Shown in pieces: positions 35,085-47,332 of a stretch of DNA of 64,000 bases. The position numbers and the translations under genes are program-made. The notes under the pieces are model-generated. The model searched no databases. It was given only the letters and a program-made list of their open reading frames with translations, and was not told the DNA's origin. Source of the stretch: Styela clava (taxonomy: Eukaryota > Chordata > Ascidiacea > Stolidobranchia > Styelidae); NCBI RefSeq assembly GCF_964204865.1, contig NC_135251.1, positions 12,400,001 to 12,464,000 of the forward strand. The letters run 5' to 3'. Positions within the stretch are counted from its first letter, which is position 1. Every line of letters starts with the position of its first letter.

Positions 35085-37930
35085 TTACACAAATATTTGT
35101 ATAATCTTTATTGAATTTTGATACATGCTGAAATAAAACACATTTTCGAAAGCACAAGAAAAAACTCCTAATGCGTTATAATATACACAAAAAAGATATT
35201 TCGATGCAAAAGAATCTTTAACTCATTCATGTTAAAGAAATCATATTATATATATACATTTATCTGAGTTAGATTAGAAATACAGAAGTGCCACCATAAT
35301 AACACAATCTAAATAGTGACAGCAATACTCTATGACAGTTGTGGATCAATGGAATGCGAAGTAGTTTTATTCTGGAGAAGAATATGACAGAACATCCGTT
35401 GAAAAATCAAGATCAAGCGTGCGAATGTTTCATTATATCCTCATCGTTTTTCATCGCATGGGTAACCGCAGATAAAACTTGAGTTCGTGACAATGAATCC
35501 AGATATGTCATGAGATAGACTTTATATATATAACATCTTGACAATCCTTTGAAAGACTCAGAGGAATAAAAAAGAAGTTTTATTTTACGACAAGTCAACA
35601 AGTTCGACTTTGAACTTTGATTCATCAAAGATGTAATAGACTTTAGCAACGGATTTCAAAGACATTCTAATCCGAGCTACCCATAGATCCACGTTGATAT
35701 ATTTATTGGGTGATATGGAAAGACGAGTGCTTGAGACGCAATGAATTGGTGTCGGTTCGGATACATTCCCGATATTTATTGATGCTTCATCAGTCACTAG
35801 GATTTGCACGTTTGTTGCTTTGATCGTCACAGACATCAAATCCTGAGTAAATGATCATTATAAGTAATTATTATTGCTCGTACGACAAATAATATTTCCT
35901 GCGTGCATGTCGTTGGCAATTTATTTGTCTCTAATGAAGTCTATAATATTCATGAATTGTGTTGTTTAAATATTTATCGAGATGAACTTGATGTTGATAA
36001 TGAAACAAATGAGCCTAACTATGAGATGTTACTTTCAGTTTCAAAGTTTAAAAACACTGTTATCCAAAATTGGATCAGAAATATTAATAAAATAAATGAT
36101 TAGCGCGCAAATACATTTCCATAACAAGAACTGTATTCAATCTGATAACGAAATAATTTCATTAAATCGAAATAATTAGATTTAAATTTTCAAGATGGTG
36201 AAACAAATGACATTTCCAGGAATAAAATACTCAATCACTTCCAAGTGAAGTGTATACACTCTTCCCATCTTGTGATTTTCTTGATTCCACCTAATTGAAA
36301 TTCCAGACTGAAAGCAAGAAATCTGTGAAACTCCTGTATTACAAAATACATTTACCAAGTTCAGACCGTGAAAGGTTTTATGCACACTGTACTTTTTTGT
36401 GCATTGTTCTATTGACTAGGTAGTACGGCATTATAGCAAATAATATAAGTTTATTGTTTCATTCGATGTTATTTACAGTGTATAGCAATATTAAACATCT
36501 AGGTTATCGAGTTACGCTCAAATTGATTTGAGAAAAACGTGAAAATGAGTGAGTGGAAAATATTTGAATTTCTTGTTTTTGAAATTTGTGATAGGAGGTA
36601 TTCCAATTATTTTCAAGTAAGTGTTGCTTCGGCACGTGAATGTACTCCCACAATTTTTTTTATTATTCAAACTATTTGATAAATTCTCTATATCTTTTTT
36701 AAGATTGAGGTGGTTAAATCAAGATTGAGGATTAGGCATTAGGTCAGAGTTAATCGGTGCCTCTGGTTTAAGTCCTCGAAACTTCACACAAAATTTATAT
36801 TTACATGAACGTAAATGAGTAAATTACTTGTAATTACAATTGTTGAGATAACAGTCAATTATCTCATAATAAGTAGCACCAATAACAAACTGGCTGATAC
36901 TGGCGGACCACAGTTATAATTTAATTAATGTTGTAACCTTGATATTCTGAAATCCTTTGCAAAAATAAAGATGAAACTTACTATTTTCACAACTTTCTCC
37001 CGTATAACCCCACGTGCATTTGCAATTTCTTTGACAACCAATTTGTGTGCAAGTTCCCGAATTATGACATGGAAATAGCAAACATCTGTCAACGACTGCA
37101 AAAATTCAAATCATTAACTCGTATTTTGGAATATTGCATTCGAAAATGATCAAATTCAATTCAATTTTTTGTTATCAAGGTTCGTTTTTGTGCTTAGTTT
37201 TCTACATTTGAACAAGACCGAATAATTGCAAATGGTGTAAATAATATAATATGCAAATCAAAATCGATTTTTTTCTATGGAGAATTATATATATCATTTG
37301 GGCACGGAATGATTTCGAAATATCTTAAGTTTATCTTAATTAATGAAGAAACATTTGCAAAAATTGTGTGAAAATATCAGGCTATATACACTTTTATTAT
37401 GACATATAATGTGAAATATATATAATGTGTATATTTGTTATCAGTTACATAAAATAATATATGAACCTGACGAGCACCATGTGAGAGCGACGTGTTGGGA
37501 CAACATGATAAATCGTACCTGATATCTCACATATGTAGCCTTTTTCCATATTGTTGTCATTATTAGCAAACCATCGAATTTGATATGTTGACTCACTGCC
37601 TTGCCGAACAAAACGCTTCTTGGTTTTAGAATGAGATCAACCAAAATTTCAAATAAACGAAAAAAAATTCTGCTCATAATCACAGGCTACAAATTTTGTT
37701 ACACCGCGCGTATATACAGTGTTCTGGCCAACAGAGCCCGGATTCATGATCTCTAATAATATGTGACATAATAGGAGCTTGATGACAACATTTTGTCCTT
37801 TGACACTCAATATGCCAAAGCGCGTTCTTCTGCGAGCAATATTAATTAATTGGTTGATTTCAATCTAGAATTACGAAAGACGTTTTTTTAAATTCTGTAA
37901 ATAGAGCAGAGTTATTTTAGTTTGCTGATT
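35085..37930 (-). repeat. Right arm of inverted lectin-gene duplication
   Basis: Reverse complement of 1-3,340; the CTLD portion is largely missing or scrambled (about 37,520-37,690). Confidence 0.75.
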
Positions 37931-38991
37931 TGTTGAAAATAGTTGGTTTTTCGAGCATGGGGCTTTATGTGACTGTAGTCTCAAAAGTTATCACGTTAAA
38001 AAGGTTTTTCGGTTTTCGTGAAGCGCGAAATTTCTATTTTTCATTTCCCTTTAAAGTTAACTCGGCTTAATGGTTACAAGTTTATATACCATATTTTAAT
38101 CTATTATTCTGAGCGTGATTCTGGGATAGTGTAGACTGTAGAGTATGAATGTGGATTTCTCGATAATAAATAATATGAGTGTGATTTTCAAGATTCGAGT
38201 ACAAATATCAGATATCGTTTGTGCTGTCATTCGTATCTCAGTGGATTCCAATCACTTACGTTTTCCTAGAAATTACGTAAAAATTTCAAGGATTTTTGTA
38301 AATTAATAATTAAGGTTATGCTTGATGCAAACAAATGCTTCGAGACTAAAAATCAGTAAAACAACACAAAATACCCAATATATCGTCTAAAATTTGTTTT
38401 AACTGTTCAGGAAAATTTTATTTAATGTTTGGTTTGAGTACATTTGACAATATATATTACGTACTTTCACACTGAGTTCCCTGATATTCTGGCCGACAAG
38501 CGCACGTGTAATGCGGCTCTTCATTCGAATTTTGACAAGTTCCCTCGTTTTTGCAAGGTGACATGTCACACGTGTCTGAAAATATAATATGAAATTTTAT
38601 CTCAGAATAATAACAGGAACAATTGCTAAACAGTGTATTATTGTTAGAGCAATTATGAGATACCATCGATACGTAAAAGCTGAATGTGGATCCACTGATG
38701 CTGTGTAGATATCACCAGATGCAGATTGGACTGTGACTTGGAGAACTACAAGGAAACATAGGCCAAACATTGATTGGTTTGCTGCCCTGTGTAAACAATA
38801 TTTCTTCCCTACAATATAAAAGCAGAAATCTAGTGAATTTTATTTCAGATTGCAATCTTAATCATACGATGCGCAGCAAAAATAACCATATAACACGATA
38901 TAAAATGACAATATGAATTTTATTTACTATTCAGAGATTCTCCTTGCACCAAAGTCACCAAAGCAAGCAAAATGATCAAGCCAAGCGCCAT
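35585..38991 (-). CDS. Secreted EGF/C-type lectin paralogue with damaged CTLD
   Basis: Exons seen: signal peptide 38928-38991 (MALGLIILLALVTLVQG), EGF-1 38465-38575, CTLD remnant ending at 37,519, EGF-2 36982-37095, 36239-36333 and the last exon 35585-35842. Signal to EGF-1 joins in phase 1, and EGF-2 through the last exon join in frame as in the plus-strand copy. EGF-1 has six cysteines (TCDMSPCKNEGTC then CAC and QC). The CTLD keeps only WFANNDNNMEKGYICEIS before the GTACG donor; upstream the frame is broken. If the CTLD is skipped, EGF-1 (ending phase 1) still joins EGF-2 (starting phase 1), giving a signal-EGF-EGF-tail protein. The tail is about 90% identical to the other copy. Confidence 0.65.
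38716..38770 (-). CDS. Alternative first exon with second signal peptide
   Basis: ATG at 38,770 starts MFGLCFLVVLQVTVQSAS, a good signal peptide. The donor GTGATA at 38,715 leaves one base, the phase EGF-1 (38,575) needs. An acceptor (tttacacag) ends 18 bases before ATG. It therefore looks like a second, alternative first exon of the lectin paralogue. Confidence 0.45.
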
Positions 38992-39099
38992 ATTGGTAAC
39001 AACTTGTTTCTATATAACACTAATATCCTTTCATCTTAATTACTCTGTAAAAGAAATTTCAATAATTTTCTCCACAACTTGATTCCATCATGTATGTGT

Positions 39100-41650
39100 G
39101 TGTGTGGTATGGTAATATATGGCGCTTTAAACAATTTGAGTCTTTTGCGCCAGACAATTTAAATCAAAATTTTGTATATGCCTATAATACTCTCTTGGTA
39201 GATTTCACAAAATCAACAAGAGCAGGGAAAATGCTAGGGTCGCGTAAGATAGCTTTGAGTTGAAATTCAATGCCATAATCGCGGCATTTCATCTTTAGTA
39301 TGCGTCTTTCATTTCTATATGCACGACAGTTCATTAGAAAATGTTCTACTGTCTCTGGATCATTACAGAAATCGCAAAGTCCATTATTATGGCATTCTAT
39401 TTTATGGAGGTGCCCATTTAAACGGCAATGTCCCGTCTGAAGTCGAAATAAAATTTTGTCCAATATTCGTGGTGACCAAGTGGAATTCTTGATCTGTCTT
39501 CAATTGAGGGGAAAATTGTCTTGTAATGAAACGCTTGGTCACTTTGTATAAAATGTTGATCCCATTTATTAGCGCAGAATTGTCGAATTTGTGATTTGAC
39601 TTTGTTTTGTGATTGGGATAATCTTTTGTCCACATCGACTTTCGCCGCTGATACCTTTGCTATTTTGTCGGCGACTTCGTTACCCGGAATGCCAACATGT
39701 CCTGGAGCCCATAGTAGTGTGGTTTTGCATCCTTGTTCCTGTAACTCAAAAAGACAAGTCTGAATATTTGAAGATATATTACTAATTTGATCCGAGTTAT
39801 TATTTATAGCGTGTATAGCAGACATACAATCCGATATGACAAGTATATTCCTTTTATAGTTATTTTTTGACCATGTAAGGGCACTATATATTGCAAAAAC
39901 TTCGCAATCAAACGAGGAACAGTCTTTGTCTAGCCTAAAACCCATACGAGAATTATTATATGGAACATAAACCGCAGCACCGCATTTTTCATCAATTTTT
40001 GACCCATCGGTATAGATATGCACGTGTGAGTGATAAGATTCATTTATATAATCCAAACTTATAGCTTTTGTTTGGTCGGGCGTATACCAAGGAAAAAGTA
40101 TATTCGATAATGCATCGTCGATATTAATTTCGTCCAAATACCATGGGGGAATTTCTTCGGCTTTAATAATACTAATATCCAATTTGTCAATATCGAAAGT
40201 CCTTGCAATCATACCAAATGTACGAAATGCTGGAGAGTTGGGAAATATTTCATGCCATGAGTGTTCGATGACTTCGTGGCAAGGATGGTCAACAAATGTT
40301 AGCAGTTTAGCCTTATATAAGAGGCATAATTGTAGTCGTCTTATAATCAATGGCATCTCATTACAACAAACTTGTAAAGCAATTTTAGGAGTACTCATCA
40401 TGCCACCTGCAGCGATGCGTAGACATTGAGATTGGATAATTTCGATTTTTCTTATGGCATTTATTGATGCTGAAAAATAGGCTTCCATACCATATTCAAT
40501 AATGGGTCGAACTAGGGATCTGTACAATGACAAAAGAGGTGATTTGTTAGCTCCCCAGCTAGTTCCAATAAGCAAACGCAGCAGATTAATCCGTTTACTA
40601 CATTTTTGTACAACATATTCGATATGTCTCTTATAATTTAAGCGCCTATCGAAATAGACTCCGAGGTATCTTACTTCATTCCTGACTGGGAGTATTACAC
40701 CGTTTATGTGTAGTTGTATTGGTGGTAATTTTCTCTTTCGGGTGAAGAGTACAACTATTGATTTTGTGACCGAGATCTTAAAACCCCATTGATTGCACCA
40801 GGACTGAATGCAATCCAACGAGTTCTGAGAGGAAATGATTAAATCTTCAATATTGAGACCAATGTGCCATAGAGCGCTATCGTCTGCAAACAATCCAACA
40901 TTATCTGATGAAATAGTACTAGGCATATCGTTTATCATTATATTAAATAGCAGTGGACTGATTACGCTCCCTTGAGGAATTCCGTTTTCCAATGAGAATA
41001 TACTTGAAAGACGACTGCCTACTCTAACCTGAAATGAACGATTTGTCAGAAAAGATGCAACAAAAATCCAAATTTTCCCGGTGACACCAATGTTATATAG
41101 TTTGTATAACAGTCCTCTTTTCCATACCATGTCATACGCTTTTTCCATGTCTAAGAAAATGCCAAGTACAGATCTTTTATTTGGTAAAGCTTTATATATG
41201 TCATCGTGTAATTTTAGATATGCATCAGTTGTAGATCTCCTCCACATAAAACCGCTCTGTTCTCTACATAATATGCCATTTTTTCAACAAACCACTTCAG
41301 TCTGCGAACTATAATTCTTTCCAAGACCTTACATAAATTGCTAGTTAAAGATATAGGCATATATGAAGATGGTTGGTCTTTTTGTTTATTGGATTTAAGA
41401 ATCGGAATTACAACAGAGCGTTTCCAGGTATCTGGAATACTCCCTTTGTTCAAAATCAAATTGAACAATTTGAGTAATATGTCTTTACATTCTGCGGGCA
41501 ATTTTATAAGCATCGCGTAGCAAATCTTGTCTAGTCCTGGAGCAGTGCTTTTTCTTGGTTTTAAAACTTGATTAAGTTCTTTCATTGTGATATTTTTATC
41601 CAATTTGTGATTAGCCTTGAAGGTAGTATTGAAATTGCTTAATAAAGGTG
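39100..41650 (-). mobile_element. Non-LTR retrotransposon, 5'-truncated, with RNase H
   Basis: Minus-strand element with reverse transcriptase, RNase H and a C-terminal zinc knuckle, lacking ORF1 and endonuclease. The 5' edge is near 41,650, where a hAT-like fragment (gtggtccaaacccaggcccg) begins. The 3' edge is near an (AC)n tract at about 39,092. RNase H downstream of the reverse transcriptase places it in the I-like group; the exact clade is open. Confidence 0.85.
39182..41650 (-). pseudogene. Reverse transcriptase-RNase H polyprotein, frameshifted
   Basis: Three frames: about 41,280-41,650 (fingers: STAPGLDKI, then PILKSN), 39,418-41,250 (palm with NGIPQGSVISPLLFNIMIND and catalytic FADD; then RNase H with YTDGS, CEVFAIY, SDCMSAI and GHVGIPGNEVADK) and 39,182-39,463 (CDFC ... 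HFLMNC zinc knuckle). The first break lies in an A-run near 41,283, the second near 39,460. All catalytic residues of both enzymes are still legible, so the copy is young, but it could not make full protein. Confidence 0.85.
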
Positions 41651-42009
41651 GTCCAAACCCAGGCCCGCATGTGACCCACATCTTCATTATCAGTGGCCCG
41701 CGTCGCTTTTGCTGGTGGGTAATCAAACAATCGCATTTTGTGTAATTTCATCAGAAAAATCTTTTGGCATATTGTTACATCACCAATGTCACTGAATTGA
41801 CTAGTGTTATGGCTAGTTGAGGCAATTAGGGAAGTTGAATGATGTGCTTGGCTAAACTAAAATGTTAACTGGCTTCTATCTTTTTGGTCGGAAATATATG
41901 CTAACAATATGGGGATCCTAAAACGAATTTTTAGCTGAATATGGGAGGGTAAATACCACAATGATTGCTTGATATGTCGGCAAGTTGTACCGGTAACAAA
42001 AGAATTTAA
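41651..42009. other. Junction between LINE and unit B
   Basis: A hAT-like terminal fragment at about 41,648-41,730, then about 280 bases with no recognised content. Unit B starts abruptly near 42,010 inside what was the lectin last exon. Confidence 0.4.
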
Positions 42010-44403
42010 AAGATCAAAGTTTAAAGTCGAACTTGTTGACTTATCGTAAAGTAAAAATTCTTTTTTTATTTCTTTGAGACTCTCAAATGATTGTCATGAT
42101 GTTGTATAAAGTCTATTTCCCGCCATACCTGGATTCATTATCATGAACTTAAGTTTTATCTGCGGTCACCCATGCTTCAATGCGAAGAAAAACAATCACG
42201 AAATAATTAAACATTCGCACGCTTGATATTGATTTTTCAACGGATGTTCTGTCTTATCCTTCTCCAGAATGAAACTTCTTCGCATGTCATCGATCCGCAA
42301 CTATCATAGAGTATTGCTGTCACAATTTAGATCGTGATTATTGTGGCAATTCTGCATTTTTTTAATTCAACTTATATAAGTGTTATACCGATATGATTTC
42401 TTTTATACGAATGAGTTGAAGATTCTTTTGCATCCAAATACGGTTTTGTTTATTTCACGTATATCACAACGAACTATTCTGTGTTCCAGAAAGTGTGTTT
42501 TATTTTAGCATGCATCATCATTCAATAAAGATACCACAAATATATATTACCTGTTTAATAATATATAAGTATTTTGCTTTTAGTTCGCATACAACATGAC
42601 CACCCATCGATCTATGTATAACCCAGCCGCGAACATTCACTGTCTAATCAAACAGCCAACACGAAATGATTGAATGAATGCTTAGGATCAGCGTGTGGTA
42701 TTAAATATGACAGTTAAGCTCAATGACCAGTTCAACTATATGCCATCACCACGCTGAAATTGGTGGGAACGTGTTTATACATTATTATATTATCTAGTCA
42801 GCGGCATGAAATATGAGCATAATATTCCACTTAATGAAATACGAAATGTAAAGGTATTGAATGACATCATGCTCTACGGCAGGCCTGTCCATAAAATGCA
42901 AGTTTTTTAACATAAAATCAATCAAGTTACTATAGTTATAACTATTTACTGGTTTCCGAGTAGGGCTAGCAAAATATTTGAATATCAGGTCGAATATAAA
43001 ATAACAGTTCCCTATGGGAATATCTGGTAACATGGGGCGTGGACATGGCATTCGCGCGCCGCTGGATCAAAGAATCGATCATTACACAAAGCACACCTGA
43101 ATTTCTGACGACCACACGAGAATCTGCACACAGTTTTCACTAAGAAACGAAGACATCAAAATTGCGTGTTATATTTGTGGTAAAATGTTTTTTTATTTAT
43201 TCATTTTCAGTGGCTATGATATTGTCTCAATGTTTAAATAAGCGTAATTAGCGCAAATGTCGCGGGAATATCAAGTTTTAGTGAGCCGTTTCGTAAAATT
43301 TGAAATATTAATACAAGTATTTAATGAAGTAGCATTGTAAAGATTTCTGGACATATATATATACTAATTTGTATATGTAAAAAATGCCATTCATTAAGTC
43401 AATTTTATTAGAATTATTGACGGATACGCAGTGACGACATTTTGAAAATTTTTATTTAACGCAAACATAACATAAACAAAAATAAGAACATTAATGGACA
43501 ACGGAGTCCCGGAGCCAGTGGAAAAAATATTGTTGACTTTTTATTTTACGTTGGCGATAAGGTGATCAAAGCTGACACGTAAGATAGCAACCAGAATGGA
43601 AATAATTTGGAAATTTAGGTTCCAATTTCATTCCTGTAATTGCGCTCAGCGCCCGTCGCCAATGATCGCACAGTACCGTTTGAGTTCGTCGAACAGAACG
43701 CACAGTTATGCGAAAATAACTTGATAAATATATATGTAATAAAAGGAACAGGCTTTTGGATGTAGATATATGGCGGGAATAATCACACAAAAATCACGAA
43801 ACATACTAAAAGTCTATTTTAAAATACCATTATATGTCCATGAAGATTATGAAAGTCATAACAGTAAACAGTTCAAATTACCTTAAGAAGTTACGAAATT
43901 TTTTTGATATGTTTCTACGGTTGTAACATGAGTAACTGACTGAATGTGATTTGGGTATTCGGTGTGAATAATGAAGTAAACAAGCAGGTCTTCGAGGAAG
44001 AAAAGTACCAAACAAGGTACTCGCTTTGCTTTGGAGACACGATTCCCAAGATGTGAATTAATAAAATTTCCGTATTGATTGACCTGACCCTCTTGTTTAA
44101 GTCAGAAACGTTTTCAGAACCCATCTGCTAAAACTTATTGATAAGTATACTTATATGTATTTACAGTATTGGAGTAAGTTTGTAAAATTTTTAAACATAT
44201 CAGTGTAAAGTTCATGGAATTTTTTTAACATTTTCAAATTATGACAAACCTATAAATAAATTTCTCTTGCCCTATCCAGTGTGTTATTTTTTCAATACTG
44301 TATATGTACACACTAAGTTGCACTTTATTATTTTTCACGTTCAGACACATTCTCGTGACATTAAAATTTTTGTCCCCGATCCACTGTGTACATATAGTCA
44401 ATT

Positions 44404-45832
44404 TATTGGACACGTTTAGTGGACATAACGATCGTTTTGGTATTTTTGTTGTTCTTGTTCTTATTTGTCTTCTTCTTGGTATCGTTATGAAAAAATCGCT
44501 TTTCTCGTTGATTACTGGACCAATTGCTTTGAAATTTTCAGTGAGTAAAGATTATATTTTTCCCCAGAAGGCTATTACTTTTATTTATTCTTAAATTTTA
44601 TATGAATCCTATGAGATATGATATTTCATACAAAATTTCGCGGTATTTATTTTTACTCATGGGAACACTGTTTTACACTTATTTCAAGCGGTTTCGCGAT
44701 CGATTGTCTTGCTCAGTACTACAGCTACTGTAGGTCGGTACTGGTAAGTTGCCATACCGGTACCGTAACGCAGTGAAATTGACTTATTCCTTCCGCGGTA
44801 TTACTAATGCTGCAATGCAAGTTTTATAGCCTATCGTATGCGGAACGGAATATCAGACCTACAGGTTCGGTACCGGTACTAGTAGCTCAGTACGTAAGTA
44901 CGATACTGGTACTGGTGCCGGTACCGGTGTCTTACCACAATGAAATTACCGTAACTTATTCTTTCACGGTCCTACCAGTGCAGTAATGCAAGCGTTGTAG
45001 CACTTGTATCCTACTACATTTGTTTATTTTGATGAGAGTCTACTGGAAACAACATAAAATTTGAAAGGGAAGAATTGTTCTGTGATCAATTATCTGTCCT
45101 AAAGTGTAAACAACATTAAATTTGCAAGGGAACAACTGTTCTGTGATCAATTACCGTATATGGCCTACAGTGTACAGGTAAGATGCTGGCTGACTGCTAA
45201 CCGGTACTGGTAGCTCAGTACGTAAGTACGATACTGGTACTGGTGCCGGTACCGGTGTCTTACCACAATGAAATTACGTAACTTATTCTTTCACGGTCCT
45301 ACCAGTGCAGTAATGCAAGCGTTGTAGCACTTGTAGCCTACTATATTTGTTTATTTTGATGAGAGTCTACTGGAAACAACATAAAATTTGAAAGGGAAGA
45401 ATTGTTCTGTGATCAATTATCTTTCCTAAAGTGTAAACAACATAAAATTTGCAAGGGAACAACTGTTCTGTGATCAGTTACCGTATATGACCTACAGTGT
45501 ACAGGTAAGATGCTGGCTGACTGCTAACTCAGTACCGCACCTACGTTAGGTACCGGTACCGCCGTGAATTCAGCTCTCATCTCTTTGTTGGACACGTAGT
45601 GGACATAACGATCGTTTCAATATTATGTTGTTGTTCTTGTTCTTTGACACGTTTTTAAAAAGTCGCTTTTCTCTTCGAATACTGGACCAATTGCTTTGAA
45701 ATTTTCAGTGGTTAAAGATAAAAATTTTCTCCAGAAGGCTATTACTTTTTTTTTCGCTATGACGTCATCAAAATTATGTGACTCTACGTGTCCATATATT
45801 TGAGCATAGCTCTCTTGTTTTCTTATTATTAT
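44404..45832. mobile_element. Unit B-only 1.4-kb insertion with terminal direct repeats
   Basis: In unit A catatagccaatttatt runs straight into ttcttaataatatcgccc (5,166-5,200); in B 1.4 kb intervenes. Both ends carry a related block of about 175 bases starting ttggacacg (44,406 and 45,588) and including ctggaccaattgctttgaaa. Between them lie two tandem copies of a 328-bp unit. No coding content. The layout suggests a composite or rearranged repeat; LTR identity is not supported by primer-binding sites. Confidence 0.65.
44875..45530. repeat. Tandem duplication, 2 x 328 bp, rich in GGTACCGGTACC
   Basis: 44,883 and 45,211 start the same word (tagctcagtacgtaagtacg), and the following about 320 bases agree closely. 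Many ggtacc/ccggta palindromes occur. Within each unit the words gaattgttctgtgatcaatt and gaacaactgttctgtgatca form a further internal repeat. Confidence 0.8.
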
Positions 45833-46461
45833 CGCCCAAACCCTATTGAATTTAGTAATTCAGTTTTCAGTTAAGTATAAATTTTCATCACATTATTCTG
45901 GCCGCTTCAGATTTTTTTTTCAACGAGTGCAACACTGGACCCTCTTCCCCTTTTTATAATTTTTTTTCTCTTTAAAAACACACATACAAAACATTGCATG
46001 TACCTAAAAATTCCCTGATTTTATTCAGACTTTTTTGGAAAAATATTATCGTAAAGTTTTGCCACTGGTCATCTATTTGATCACATCAGCGTATATGGTG
46101 GGAGCTGACTACGACGACGATATGGTTGTATCGCTCCCTCCTGTCCATACCGAAACAATTTTATTTGTTGTTGCTATTTTATTGATGACTGTATTTTTTG
46201 GTTGAAAAAAATAATAAAATCTCTCTCTCTCTCTCTCTCATATATATCTTCGGATTGGTAAAACGTGTTTTGAAATGAGACAACAATCTTTAAAGTATGA
46301 CTGGGTCTGTATTTCAAATATTTGAACTAGAATTTTCATATTTTTAGTTTATTAGAAACACGAAACACAAAAACGAAAAAGAACAAATTCAACAACAAAT
46401 GACAATACTCAATCCAAGTAGTTTAATGATGAAAACATTTAATAAAACTCGTCTCAGAGTT

Positions 46462-47332
46462 TCAAAAACTCTTCGAACCAAAATACTGGGGGACTATTTT
46501 CTCCAAATTATCGTATTTGTTCTTAATGAGATGCATCAGAAAGTGTTTGATGTCACGTAATAATGTCCGTTTGGTGGAGTCGTCTTCTTTTTTGATGTCG
46601 CTGAAATTGATGGACGTCCAGTTGTCCCTTACAAAATATTTCTTGAGGTGCGGTATGGTGCTTTTGAATTCATCAGTACTTCCGTAAATTTCCAAAACCT
46701 GACAAGAGGTAAAGCATTAGTTATATTTATTGGTTAATAACGTCTTAACACGTTGGAGAAGTAATACTTACTTTTAAGATTGCTAGAGTGTATGGAGGAA
46801 CACGGTAGATTACTTGAGTTATTTTTCGTGAACCTGATTCAAGAGTTTCTGTCACTGATTCCGGAGGAAAATGTTTTTCGGGAATTTGACTTTCTGAGTG
46901 TTTCTTCTTGTTGGATTCTGAGCTTATATCATGAAGTTTCGAAGCCCACGTGGCTGTAATAGTTTGCTCAAGAGGTTTATCTATTGTTTCTCGTTTTACT
47001 CTTCCCGGAAAATTATTTATTTGCGAGTCAATAGTTATCAACGCGGGCGGAGAGATTCTTTCGTCAACTTTAGTCTCTATGGCTATCGAGGCGTTCTCGC
47101 TGGAAGCTGTTAAATTTGTGATTTTGTCCTCGAAAGATTGGGGAAAAGACCATCTTTTTGGACATCTGTGAAATTTTATACAATGCCTCTTCAGAGCGTC
47201 AGACCTTGTAAATAGTTTCCCACATTCACGACATTTGTGTCTTAGTTTATTGTGTACAGACTGCTGGTGCCTCAGCAATCGGCCTCTCACTGTGAATTTC
47301 TTTGAGCATATTTCGCATGTATGTTCATTCAT
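46462..47332 (-). CDS. C2H2 zinc-finger gene, unit B copy, shortened tail
   Basis: Exons 46772-47332 and 46462-46698 join in phase 0 to 265 residues. The two C2H2 fingers are as in unit A (CSKKF and CGKLF knuckles). Here the first exon is in frame with the second, supporting the exon model. A one-base loss near 46,490 changes the last residues to QYFGSKSF and stops about 8 residues early relative to the unit A tail, so it is probably still functional. An acceptor directly precedes ATATG. It is a likely nuclear DNA-binding protein; target unknown. Confidence 0.65.

Noticed and set aside
36182-36385. Standalone 67-residue protein
   Set aside because: Its middle is the 95-base third exon of the lectin gene; the ends are intron read-through.
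38716-38770. Internal exon between signal peptide 1 and EGF-1
   Set aside because: Joined in that order the frame stops (TAG) within 14 codons; it works only as a first exon.
44404-45832. LTR retrotransposon
   Set aside because: Terminal repeats are only loosely similar, there is no primer-binding site or coding region, and the core is a tandem repeat.
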